Origin: Clostridia bacterium
GTDB lineage: Bacteria; Bacillota; Clostridia; Christensenellales; DTU072
DNA length: 36,124 bases
Assembly: GCA_017461065.1 (NCBI GenBank)
Contig: JAFTZC010000051.1
Location: 1-36,124 of the forward strand
Reading direction: 5' to 3'
Shown here: in pieces, positions 1 through 7,671 of the stretch
Numbering within the stretch: the first letter of the stretch is position 1
Layout of the letters: the number at the start of each line of letters is the position of its first letter
Position numbers and translations under genes: made by a program
Notes under the pieces: model-generated
What the model was told of the DNA's origin: nothing
The model's database searches: none
Seen by the model: the letters and a program-made list of their open reading frames with translations, nothing else

Positions 1-109
1 GAAGTGAAATAAAGGGTGTTGAGTATTATTACAAGCGGTAGTTGATAAATAACCCTAATGGTTGCTAAAGCAAGCGAGTACATTGTTCCGCAATAGCGTT
101 ATTAAACAA

Positions 110-136
110 AAAACACGCACTTGATATGCGTGTTTT
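110..136 (-). terminator. Intrinsic terminator of tRNA-Thr
   Basis: A perfect 10-bp stem (110-119 with 127-136) has a 7-nt loop. Read on the - strand it lies just beyond the tRNA 3' end and is followed by a run of T residues, so it fits a Rho-independent terminator for the tRNA transcript. Confidence 0.75.
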
Positions 137-144
137 CTGTTTAA

Positions 145-220
<76 letters not shown>

Positions 221-253
221 ACTCCAAGCGGTGCTCTTTGAAGCACTTCCTAT

Positions 254-282
254 ATTATATTGATAGTTTGCCGACTTGTCAA
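254..282 (-). promoter_or_regulatory. Consensus sigma-A promoter of tRNA-Thr
   Basis: Read on the - strand this is TTGACA, 17 bp, TATAAT, a perfect match to the housekeeping consensus. The -10 box is 33 bp upstream of the mature tRNA 5' end. The strength suits a stable RNA gene. Confidence 0.9.
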
Positions 283-301
283 TTATTTTATCTCATTTTG
301 T

Positions 302-330
302 TTTACAAATTAATTTTTTTGTGCCATAAT
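302..330 (+). promoter_or_regulatory. Promoter of the SIS-domain gene
   Basis: TTTACA (302-307), 17 bp, CATAAT (325-330). It lies 31 bp before the ATG at 362, and the GAGGT ribosome site at 353-357 falls inside the expected leader. It diverges from the tRNA promoter, with only 19 bp between the two -35 boxes. Confidence 0.7.
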
Positions 331-361
331 ACAAAAGTACATAAAATAGAGTGAGGTAGCT

Positions 362-1396
362 ATGTCTATAATGCTTGATGAATTCCTGTCGGCACCAGAA
401 GTTGTAAGAAACGTTGCAACTGCCAACAAGAAAGTTATAAATGATATTGCCAAGGAATTCAAAGAACGCAATATATCAAATATTGCAACCGTTGCAAGAG
501 GTACCAGCGACAGCGCAGCTACCTATTTTAAGTATATCGTAGAGACTATTGGTGAAATAGTCGTTTCTAAACTAAGCCCATCAGTAACAACCGTATACGG
601 CTCAAAGGTAAATCTCAAAAATAGTATGGTGCTTGCTATTTCTCAAAGCGGTATGTCCACCGATACTATTATGGTAGTGCGCTCTGCTAAGGAAACGGGT
701 GCTCTTACCGTAGCCGTAACCAACAATCCCGAAAGTGAGCTTGCTAAGATTGCCGATTACCACATCGACCTTCACGCAGGCGAGGAGCAAAGCGTTGCCG
801 CAACAAAGACCTATCTTGCCGAAATGGTAAGTATGTTTATGCTTTCAAACGCACTAAGCCCCGTTACTGCTAAGATGAACGTTATGGAACTCCCCGCAAT
901 GCTAAAGAACTTTATCGACGTTAAGTCTGGCGAACTAAAGGCTTTTGCGGAAGAAACCAAGGAATTAAATAACTTCATAGTGCTAACCCGTGGTCTTCTC
1001 CAAAGCGTTGCAAGCGAACTCAGCCTAAAGATGATGGAAACTTGCTATACGCTTTCTAACGTATTTAGCACTTCGCAATTTATGCACGGCCCCATCTCTA
1101 TCGTAGAAGAAGGCACCAAGATAGTGCTTCTTGCACCCGACTCGGAGTTTAGAGATGAGTTTATCGCAATGACTACGCGTTTGTCTTTGCTTGGTGCAGA
1201 CGTAATTGCGTTTACCGATATTCCCGAAGTTGCACGTATGGCTTATAAGTCCTTTGCAATGCCAACGTATAGGGGTATGAATCTTCCCTTCGTGTACGCG
1301 CTTGCAACCGAACTATATTGTGCTTACATCGGTGAAGCAAAGGGTATAAACGTGGACAGCCCACGCAACAGAAAGAAGGTTACCATTACCAAATAA
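362..1396 (+). CDS. SIS-domain sugar-phosphate isomerase/deaminase, GlmS-isomerase-like
   Basis: This is a 344-residue cytoplasmic protein with two SIS domains (about residues 35-150 and 195-325), equivalent to the isomerase half of GlmS without the glutaminase domain. Visible motifs are ARGTSDSAA (45-53), SQSGMSTDT (94-102), EEQSVAATKTY (141-151) and a C-terminal DSPRNRKKVT segment like the GlmS tail. Proteins of this size and layout include NagB-II type glucosamine-6-phosphate deaminases, AgaS and FrlB. Because there is no glutaminase domain, deamination or isomerisation of an amino-sugar or fructosamine phosphate is more likely than synthesis. GAGGT precedes the ATG by 4 nt; a second in-frame ATG at 371 is a possible alternative. 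The gene faces nagB, which supports an amino-sugar role. The exact substrate cannot be read from the sequence. Confidence 0.85.
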   Translation: MSIMLDEFLSAPEVVRNVATANKKVINDIAKEFKERNISNIATVARGTSDSAATYFKYIVETIGEIVVSKLSPSVTTVYGSKVNLKNSMVLAISQSGMSTDTIMVVRSAKETGALTVAVTNNPESELAKIADYHIDLHAGEEQSVAATKTYLAEMVSMFMLSNALSPVTAKMNVMELPAMLKNFIDVKSGELKAFAEETKELNNFIVLTRGLLQSVASELSLKMMETCYTLSNVFSTSQFMHGPISIVEEGTKIVLLAPDSEFRDEFIAMTTRLSLLGADVIAFTDIPEVARMAYKSFAMPTYRGMNLPFVYALATELYCAYIGEAKGINVDSPRNRKKVTITK

Positions 1397-1407
1397 AACC
1401 CAAAAAC

Positions 1408-1448
1408 ACAAACAGAAATGCTCGCAAATTGCGAGCATTTCTGTTTGT
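1408..1448. terminator. Bidirectional terminator between SIS gene and nagB
   Basis: A perfect 18-bp inverted repeat (1408-1425 and 1431-1448) has a 5-nt loop. The 3' flank is T-rich in both readings (TTTGTTA on +, a run of five T on -). It sits between two convergent genes and most likely terminates both. Confidence 0.8.
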
Positions 1449-1494
1449 TATTGCTGTGCTGAAATATGCCTTAATCTGTATCCTAAGCTACCGA

Positions 1495-2229
1495 TTATGC
1501 CTTTAAATAGTAACCTGCGGCTTCGTCTACGATGACGATGACGTTGGGGTGAGATTGTAGTATTGATGCAGGGCACTCGGGGCTCATTTTGCCGTATACC
1601 ATATCTCTGACCGCTTCGGCTTTGCCTGCGCCTGATGCAAGAAGAATAATTTGCTTTGCGCTCATAATATCCTTTAGTCCCATAGTAACTGCGTGGGTGG
1701 GAACCTTATTGATATCGCCGTCGAAAAATCTTGCGTTGTCTTGGCGAGTTTTTTCTTTGAGCTCAACGAGATGGGTTATTGCGTCGAATGGGGTGCCGGG
1801 CTCGTTAAAAGCGATGTGGCCGTTTCCGCCGATGCCGAGAATTTGGATGTCAATGGGGTGGCTTGCGATAAATGCAGAGTAGTCCTTGCAAGCTTTTTCG
1901 ATATCTTCGGCAAGACCGTTTGGTACGTTGGTGTTTGCTTTGTCGATGTCGATGTGGTTGAATAGGTTGTTGTTCATAAAGCTACGATAGCTTTCGGGGT
2001 GCTCGACGGGTAGACCTACGTACTCGTCAAGGTTGATAGAAAGCATATTTTTGTAGCTGACTACGCCTGCTTGGTAGTCTTTTATCATTTCTTTATATAG
2101 GCCGATGGGGGTGCTGCCGGTAGCGAGTCCCAAGGTTGCGTTTGGGCTGGTGGTTACCACTTCTTTTACGAAAGAATATGCGATTTTGCTCATTTCTTCG
2201 TAGGTTTTTGCGTGTTTGAGAACTATCAT
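1495..2229 (-). CDS. nagB: Glucosamine-6-phosphate deaminase
   Basis: This 244-residue enzyme converts glucosamine-6-phosphate to fructose-6-phosphate and ammonia in amino-sugar catabolism. The sugar-phosphate loop LATGSTP is at 35-41. SINLDEYVGL carries D68, which matches the catalytic Asp72 of E. coli NagB. The signature GIGGNGHIAFNEPG (132-145) holds H138 and E143, matching E. coli His143 and Glu148; Asn136 in place of E. coli Asp141 is the form I recall from Gram-positive NagB. The length matches the short Bacillus type rather than the 266-residue enterobacterial form. AAGGAG (plus-strand 2237-2242) lies 7 nt before the start. It converges on the SIS-domain gene. Confidence 0.97.
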   Translation of the reverse strand: MIVLKHAKTYEEMSKIAYSFVKEVVTTSPNATLGLATGSTPIGLYKEMIKDYQAGVVSYKNMLSINLDEYVGLPVEHPESYRSFMNNNLFNHIDIDKANTNVPNGLAEDIEKACKDYSAFIASHPIDIQILGIGGNGHIAFNEPGTPFDAITHLVELKEKTRQDNARFFDGDINKVPTHAVTMGLKDIMSAKQIILLASGAGKAEAVRDMVYGKMSPECPASILQSHPNVIVIVDEAAGYYLKA

Positions 2230-2247
2230 TTTTTATCTCCTTAGGTA

Positions 2248-2276
2248 ATTATACTGTTGACTTTTGTAGTTTAGCA
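2248..2276 (-). promoter_or_regulatory. Probable nagB promoter
   Basis: On the - strand a perfect TATAAT (plus 2248-2253) lies just ahead of the nagB ribosome site; the 17-bp-spaced -35 (TGCTAA) is poor. A second possibility slightly further upstream is TTGCAA, 17 bp, TAAACT. Weak -35 boxes can mean activator dependence, but no activator site is identifiable. Confidence 0.4.
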
Positions 2277-2371
2277 CACTTTAAAACTATTTGCAACACT
2301 TGTGTTTCAACGTAAAAATCACATTTTTTGATAAATTGTGGTCAAAACGCCGTCTAAATCAAAATTTATCC

Positions 2372-2400
2372 TTGACTATATATAATAAGTATGTTAATAT
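2372..2400 (+). promoter_or_regulatory. Promoter of the ABC/surface-protein operon
   Basis: TTGACT (2372-2377), 17 bp, TAATAT (2395-2400). The predicted start near 2407 gives a leader of about 50 nt before the ATG at 2456. It is the only good promoter seen ahead of the gene series running to 11936. Confidence 0.65.
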
Positions 2401-2414
2401 ACATACGTATATTA
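2395..2414. promoter_or_regulatory. Inverted repeat over the -10/start site (operator candidate)
   Basis: TAATATAC, 4 bp, GTATATTA form a perfect 8-bp inverted repeat that covers the -10 box and predicted transcription start. That placement is typical of a repressor site. AT-rich palindromes of this kind are known for GntR/YtrA-type regulators of ABC transporter operons, but no regulator gene is adjacent, so the binding protein is unknown. Confidence 0.45.
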
Positions 2415-2422
2415 TATAATAA

Positions 2423-2438
2423 GTGCGCGCGTGCGCGT
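2423..2438. repeat. Alternating G/C-rich purine-pyrimidine tract
   Basis: A 16-bp run of alternating purine and pyrimidine, almost all G and C, lies in the leader of the ABC operon between otherwise AT-only sequence. Related short tracts occur at 26944-26952 and 32091-32101 near other promoters. Function unknown. Confidence 0.4.
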
Positions 2439-2455
2439 ATATATTAAGGAGCATT

Positions 2456-3226
2456 ATGTTAGAAATCAGTCACCTTTATAAAAAGTATATGAATAGTGAA
2501 CGCTTCTCCGTTGAAGACCTTAACCTATCGCTCAAACCCGGCGAAATTTTTGGCTTCCTTGGTCAAAACGGCGCAGGTAAATCAACCACTATTAAGTGCT
2601 TGACGGGTATATATCCCTTTAACTCAGGCTCGATTACCATTTGCGGACACGATATTCAAAAGGACCCCATCAACGCTAAACTCAATATGGGTTACGTGCC
2701 GGACAATCACTCCGTATACGAAAAGCTCACCGGCAGAGAGTACGTAAACTACACCGCAGATTTGTACAAAGTTTCAAAGCGCGACCGTAACGAAAGGTTT
2801 GAAAAATACGTCAACCAATTCAAGCTCAACAAGGCAGTAGATAACCAAATTAAGTCGTATTCTCACGGAATGAAGCAAAAAATTTGTATTATTGCTGCTC
2901 TTATTCACAATCCTAAGCTATGGGTATTGGACGAACCTATGATGGGTCTTGACCATCAATCGATGGTAGAAATCCTAAAGAGAATGGACGACCATTGCGC
3001 CGATGGCAACACCGTATTCTTCAGCTCGCACAACCTTGACCTCGTTTCAAAGATTTGCGATAGAGTTGCTATCATCAAGGACGGCCGTCTCCAAACGGTA
3101 ATCGACCTTCATATCAAGGGCAACAAGGAAACGCTTGAAACCACTTTCTGCAAAATCACCGCAACCGAGCAAGACCTCATCAACCAAGAAAGTACTCTTA
3201 GCAGAAACATAATCTTGCACGATTAA
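2456..3226 (+). CDS. ABC transporter ATP-binding protein
   Basis: This 256-residue ATPase is the cytoplasmic motor of an ABC-2-type transporter. Walker A GQNGAGKST is at 36-44, the signature YSHGMKQK at 135-142, Walker B LWVLDEP at 155-161, the D-loop GLD follows, and the switch His is in SSHNL (190-194). The Q-loop position reads VPDNHSVYEKLTGRE, with Asp rather than Gln, a form found in NatA/YxlF-like exporters. I place the start at ATG 2456, with AAGGAG at 2446-2451; a GTG at 2423 would extend the frame through the G/C-alternating leader and has no ribosome site. The permease begins 22 bp downstream. Its substrate is unknown. Confidence 0.93.
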   Translation: MLEISHLYKKYMNSERFSVEDLNLSLKPGEIFGFLGQNGAGKSTTIKCLTGIYPFNSGSITICGHDIQKDPINAKLNMGYVPDNHSVYEKLTGREYVNYTADLYKVSKRDRNERFEKYVNQFKLNKAVDNQIKSYSHGMKQKICIIAALIHNPKLWVLDEPMMGLDHQSMVEILKRMDDHCADGNTVFFSSHNLDLVSKICDRVAIIKDGRLQTVIDLHIKGNKETLETTFCKITATEQDLINQESTLSRNIILHD

Positions 3227-3248
3227 GTCAAAATCAAGGAAAAACGAT

Positions 3249-4889
3249 ATGAATATTAGAACTTTGCTCAGATTAGAGCTAAAAAATAGAATTTCGGGAA
3301 ATTCCTCAAGCAAGAACTCTTGGCTAAAGTATATCGGCTATCCCATTTTGCTTGCAGCTGCCGTATACGGCATCTATTACGTGGGATGTATGTTCTTTGA
3401 GATGTTCGATAAAGCAGGCATTGCATACGAAGCATTGGTAATTCTTTATACCGTATTCTTCCTATTTATGTGCTTTATCGGTACTTCTTCGACGATAAAA
3501 GTGCTTTACTACAAGGGCGACAACGAAATCTTGATGAGATATCCCGTATCGGGAACGGAAGTTTTTATTAGCAAAACTTTGTTCTTGATTATCACGCAGT
3601 TTGCAATAACTGCCGTTGTTTTGGTGCCGTTTTTGGTTTCATACGGAAAAACAATGGCGTTGGATATGGAATTTTATAAGCTTATACCCGTTTCGGTATT
3701 GTTTATGATGTTTATTCCTTTCTTTATTTCAAATATGCTTGCGATACCGATTATGCACCTAACCAATAGAATCCGCAATAAGTTCGGTTTGATTATAATT
3801 GGTCTTGCAATTTGCGTTACTCTTATGTTTGCAGCGTATATGTTGCTGTTTGATAAGATGGTAACCTTTATGAACGATACTGAATTCAGCGTTTTCAGTG
3901 ATGGATTCGTTGCAGTTATCGTAAAAGTTGCCGAGTATCTTATCCCAACCAAGTATTTTGCGGACGTATTGATAGGGCATCAGCTTTATATTGCTTACCC
4001 CGTACTCATTGGCTTAACCGGCTTCGGCTTGATAGGTACGATACTCGTTATTGCCAAGCTTTATGCAAAAACGCTTCTAAATAATATAGAAGTTGAAGGC
4101 TCTGCCTTCAAACGTAAAACCAAAAACCGTCCTCGCCCCATCTTTATGACCCTCCTTCATAAAGAATTTTTGCAAGTATTCCGTTCGGTAAACTACTCGT
4201 TCCAATACTTCGTACTTGCTTGCGCGATGCCCGTTATGGTTTACTTCTGCAACAATATTACACTTCAACTTGGCAAGGACCAAATCGGCGAGCAAATCGC
4301 ACTCGGTATGACGCTACTCGTTATGCTTATTTTTGCAACGGTTATCACTTCGTTTAGTGCAACTTCCGTTAGCCGTGAAGGTGATAACTTCTACCATACC
4401 AAGGTCGCGCCCGTATCCATCGTTAAGCAACTTTTCGTAAAATTCTTTATGTATTTTATCGTTTCCGTGCTTGCAAACGGCATTTGCGTAGGCGTGCTTA
4501 TCTTCACGAAGCAAGTTGAAGCTATGGTAGGACTTTGGATATTCGTTATAGTTGAGTCTATATCGATTGGGCTTACTCTTTCGTCAATGCGTATGGATAT
4601 CAAACGTCCTTACTTTAACCTCTCGGGCGAAGGTGAAGTCGTCAATAATAACGCTTCAACCACGCTTAGCGTAGCACTCGGTTTCTTCGTGGCAATAGTC
4701 GAAGGCGTTTTGTGTATGTTCCTAAGCTACCTTGCCGCCGATGGATTCGTCGTACCCGGCACCGAGTTCGTTCTCACTCAAAATCTTATGTATATCGTAT
4801 GTACGGCGTTTGCCGGAATCGTGCTGATAGGCTCAATTTTCAATTATTGTTTCAAGTTAACCAAAACTTACAACAAAATTGCAAAATAG
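3249..4889 (+). CDS. ABC-2-type transporter permease
   Basis: A 546-residue polytopic membrane protein, partner of the ATPase 22 bp upstream. I count about 12 hydrophobic segments in two halves (roughly 28-260 and 315-535), separated by a basic cytoplasmic loop near 280-312 with KRKTKNRPRP. The segment LLHKEFLQVFRS after that loop resembles the amphipathic entry to the second half of ABC-2 exporters. AAGGA lies 8 nt before the start. Together with the ATPase it should form an exporter or a lipid/peptide-handling transporter. The proteins encoded immediately downstream are membrane-anchored and extracytoplasmic, so it may act with them; this is inference only. Confidence 0.85.
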   Translation: MNIRTLLRLELKNRISGNSSSKNSWLKYIGYPILLAAAVYGIYYVGCMFFEMFDKAGIAYEALVILYTVFFLFMCFIGTSSTIKVLYYKGDNEILMRYPVSGTEVFISKTLFLIITQFAITAVVLVPFLVSYGKTMALDMEFYKLIPVSVLFMMFIPFFISNMLAIPIMHLTNRIRNKFGLIIIGLAICVTLMFAAYMLLFDKMVTFMNDTEFSVFSDGFVAVIVKVAEYLIPTKYFADVLIGHQLYIAYPVLIGLTGFGLIGTILVIAKLYAKTLLNNIEVEGSAFKRKTKNRPRPIFMTLLHKEFLQVFRSVNYSFQYFVLACAMPVMVYFCNNITLQLGKDQIGEQIALGMTLLVMLIFATVITSFSATSVSREGDNFYHTKVAPVSIVKQLFVKFFMYFIVSVLANGICVGVLIFTKQVEAMVGLWIFVIVESISIGLTLSSMRMDIKRPYFNLSGEGEVVNNNASTTLSVALGFFVAIVEGVLCMFLSYLAADGFVVPGTEFVLTQNLMYIVCTAFAGIVLIGSIFNYCFKLTKTYNKIAK

Positions 4890-4918
4890 CATACCCAAAA
4901 TATATCTTTAGGGCTACC

Positions 4919-4936
4919 GGCGAAATGAGTTTCGCC
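4919..4936 (+). other. Intergenic hairpin between permease and first beta-helix gene
   Basis: GGCGAAA, 4 nt, TTTCGCC form a perfect 7-bp hairpin in the 81-bp gap after the permease. No T-run follows, so it is not a standard terminator; RNA processing or stability control within the operon is possible. Confidence 0.4.
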
Positions 4937-4970
4937 ACAAAAATATGATAAGGAATAATAAAAATTACCA

Positions 4971-7643
4971 ATGAAAAAGTTTCTCATAGGCGTCATCTTC
5001 TTAATACCGATTGTCGTAGTAATAGCCTTGTCGGCGACGGGGGCTATTATAAGCCTTACTACGCCCGTAAATCCATCGGATATGGTTATTAAGAACAGCG
5101 ACAACGAAGAAATTGACCGTAATGCTATAATAAAAATCGACTCAAGGAATTTCGACGAGTTCATTATTATCGATGTGCTACCTGCCATCACGCAAGATAA
5201 GGCTATCACTTACGAAAGAGTGGATGAGGCAGGTAATGGCGAAATCGAACTTGAGCAAATAGGCGATAGCAATCGCTACTCGATTATACCCAAAAAGATT
5301 GGCGTAACCAAGCTTGAAATTCGTGCAAAAGCCAACGTTAACGTTTATAGAGAAGTTACCTTCTACGTATCGTCGGACAGCATCGAGACTATGACAATTT
5401 ACGACCAAAACGGCTTGGACGTAGGCGAACATCGTCAAATGAGTGCTACCGAAAGACTTTACGTTGATATCAACCCCTTTGACGCTGTGCGTAACAACGA
5501 TATCCATTGGACGTCTTCCAATACGTCCGTTGCAAAGGTTTCTCCAAATGGCACGGTAACCGTAACGGGTAGGGGGCTTGCGCGTATCAAGGTTACGGCA
5601 GTAGACAAAGACGGCAATACCGTAAGCGATTACGTTGACGTTGATACCGCTGACGCAGTAGTTACTAAAACCAAAGTCTACGTAGAGAATGCAGTAGATA
5701 GTGATTGGGTTATGGCAAACTGTGTACTTGACTTAGAAGCAACCATAAACGACCTTGGCGACGGCAGTTTCGAAGTTGTATCGGACAATGGTGTATACAC
5801 CATTGAAACCATAGTTGCGGATGAAAACGATTGGGCATTAGTAGACCTACCATCCGTTATGTATTTGCGTAACGGCGGATACGTACCGCTTGTAATCAAG
5901 CTTTTGGCGGACGAAGCAATCGAAGATTACGAAATTTCATTTAGTGATGCTTCGATTTTGGAGTATGAAAAGGAAACGGGACTGATTTTACCTTTGGCCC
6001 CCGGCACCGCAACCGTTAACGTAACCTATAACGGCGAAACCAAGTCGCACGAAGTGGTCGTTAGGGACAATCCCTTGGCGTTCGAGCTTGAGCTTGGTAC
6101 CGCAGACCAAAAGTTAGGCATTCAGCTTGATAGAACCTATGGTCTATATTGGCTTGACGAAAACTACAACCTTACCACGCAATATAGGTTTGGCTTGGCA
6201 AACAAGGATAACACCTTCGACGTTGCTTGGAGCGTAAACGACTCCAATTTTGCAGATATCACGAGAGTAGGTGAAGGTCAAGATATAATAATCAACTTCA
6301 AGGAAGCAGCACAAGGACAAAACGTAGTTATAACCGCTACCCTTAAAATCAACGAGCTCGTCCAACAACGCGTAAAGCGTAGCTTTACATTTAAGATTAG
6401 GGAGCAAAAGAACTCCATCAACGTATATACTTTCGAGCAAGCTAAGTGGATACGCGACTTCCACTTCTACAACATCGTGCTTCAATCCGATATCGTTGCG
6501 CCCGAGCGTATCGAAGATTTGTCTGCAAGCGTATACGGCAACGGTTTCAAGTGGGACGGCACCAATATCCCCGAAACCGATATGGATTTTGAAGACGGCG
6601 CTATCGAGTACGATTACGAAGACTTTATTGGTGCCTCTCGCGATGGTAGATATCAGCCTAATTATGATTTGTTCGTAGCCGAAGGCAACGATAAGATAGT
6701 ATTTGAAGATATGATGATGTTCAATGCTAATAGCATTGAAGAAGCTGATAACCGTGGCTCGGGCATAAAGAGTGAAGCACTATGGCACGAAACGAGAGAT
6801 TGCTTCAAGGATTACCCCGAAAAGGAAATCCCCGTATATTTCCGTTATTTACAAATATACAATACGCATAGGGGTATTCAAATCGGTTACCACTACGACG
6901 TGACGATTGAGGGTTGTATTTTGGGCGATAACGCCGAAGATTGCGTATTTGCCTACTATTACAACGAAAAATCAAAGCGTAGTAAGGAAGACAACAAGCT
7001 AACCTTCCGCAACAACGTATTTAAGATTAGCTCAGGACCAAGCGTTATGGTTGCAAGCGTACCGATTGACTTTGACATCGACTCCAATTCCAACTCGGCA
7101 CCTGCGCTCAAATTCGAAGGTTTCAACGATATCTACAATTGGAAGACTAAGGACGAATTCGTGCAAAGTGTAGTAGACCTAATCGGCGGATACGTAGGAA
7201 TGTTTGCAAGCGGCTCGCTCAAAGACGCAATAGACAGCTTGTTGATGCCTATCCTTGATAAAGTAATACTTGACATCTCCAACGGAGATGCCATCCAAGA
7301 TCTATACTATAATTACGCAGGCGAAAAATACGTTTCGTTCGGTGTATTGGGTCTTGGTGCTTTGTTTAAGTTTGATAGTAGCAAAGTAACCGTCGAGTCC
7401 GACAACTTGATGCTAACCGACCTTCCGTTTACCGATAGCCAAGGCAAGCCGGTAGGTAGGATGGCAGGGCTTGAGAGCCTAATCAAGACACTTGCACCCG
7501 AAGTTGGTATGCCCAATGCAACCACCTTGTGCAATCCGTCTGCGATAGTATGTACCAACTTCAGTCAAGGCGACCCCGACATCAAGCCGGGTGACCCCAT
7601 ACCTAACAGCATAGAGTTATACGAAAAACTAAGGGGAAATTAG
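4971..7643 (+). CDS. Membrane-anchored Big_2 / parallel beta-helix protein (paralog A)
   Basis: An 890-residue protein of unknown function. One hydrophobic helix at about 5-28 after MKK is a signal anchor, or an uncleaved or cleaved signal, so the rest should be outside the membrane. An Ig-like region (about 35-138) is followed by a Big_2-type domain (about 140-226) with the typical DIHWTSSNTSVAKVSPNG segment. After further beta-rich sequence, residues about 480-700 look like a right-handed parallel beta-helix (FYNIVLQSDI, VYGNGF, VTIEGCILGDN, LTFRNNVFKIS), as in pectate-lyase-like or polysaccharide-binding folds; I see no catalytic signature. The tail contains PDIKPGDPIPNS. The nearest ribosome site, AAGGA at 4950-4954, is 16 nt away, unusually far, but the start matches its paralog exactly. 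No sortase motif is present. Confidence 0.8.
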   Translation: MKKFLIGVIFLIPIVVVIALSATGAIISLTTPVNPSDMVIKNSDNEEIDRNAIIKIDSRNFDEFIIIDVLPAITQDKAITYERVDEAGNGEIELEQIGDSNRYSIIPKKIGVTKLEIRAKANVNVYREVTFYVSSDSIETMTIYDQNGLDVGEHRQMSATERLYVDINPFDAVRNNDIHWTSSNTSVAKVSPNGTVTVTGRGLARIKVTAVDKDGNTVSDYVDVDTADAVVTKTKVYVENAVDSDWVMANCVLDLEATINDLGDGSFEVVSDNGVYTIETIVADENDWALVDLPSVMYLRNGGYVPLVIKLLADEAIEDYEISFSDASILEYEKETGLILPLAPGTATVNVTYNGETKSHEVVVRDNPLAFELELGTADQKLGIQLDRTYGLYWLDENYNLTTQYRFGLANKDNTFDVAWSVNDSNFADITRVGEGQDIIINFKEAAQGQNVVITATLKINELVQQRVKRSFTFKIREQKNSINVYTFEQAKWIRDFHFYNIVLQSDIVAPERIEDLSASVYGNGFKWDGTNIPETDMDFEDGAIEYDYEDFIGASRDGRYQPNYDLFVAEGNDKIVFEDMMMFNANSIEEADNRGSGIKSEALWHETRDCFKDYPEKEIPVYFRYLQIYNTHRGIQIGYHYDVTIEGCILGDNAEDCVFAYYYNEKSKRSKEDNKLTFRNNVFKISSGPSVMVASVPIDFDIDSNSNSAPALKFEGFNDIYNWKTKDEFVQSVVDLIGGYVGMFASGSLKDAIDSLLMPILDKVILDISNGDAIQDLYYNYAGEKYVSFGVLGLGALFKFDSSKVTVESDNLMLTDLPFTDSQGKPVGRMAGLESLIKTLAPEVGMPNATTLCNPSAIVCTNFSQGDPDIKPGDPIPNSIELYEKLRGN

Positions 7644-7671
7644 TGAGGAATAACTTTAGAGAAGGTAAAGA

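Noticed and set aside
1..105. Possible end of an upstream + strand gene (GAA GTG AAA TAA at the very start)
   Set aside because: Only three sense codons are visible before the stop, there is no supporting homology, and any 12 bases may contain a stop. Nothing else is identifiable in this stretch.
2423..2455. Upstream GTG start at 2423 for the ABC ATPase
   Set aside because: It would translate the G/C-alternating leader and bury the AAGGAG site; ATG 2456 gives the normal N-terminus of the family.
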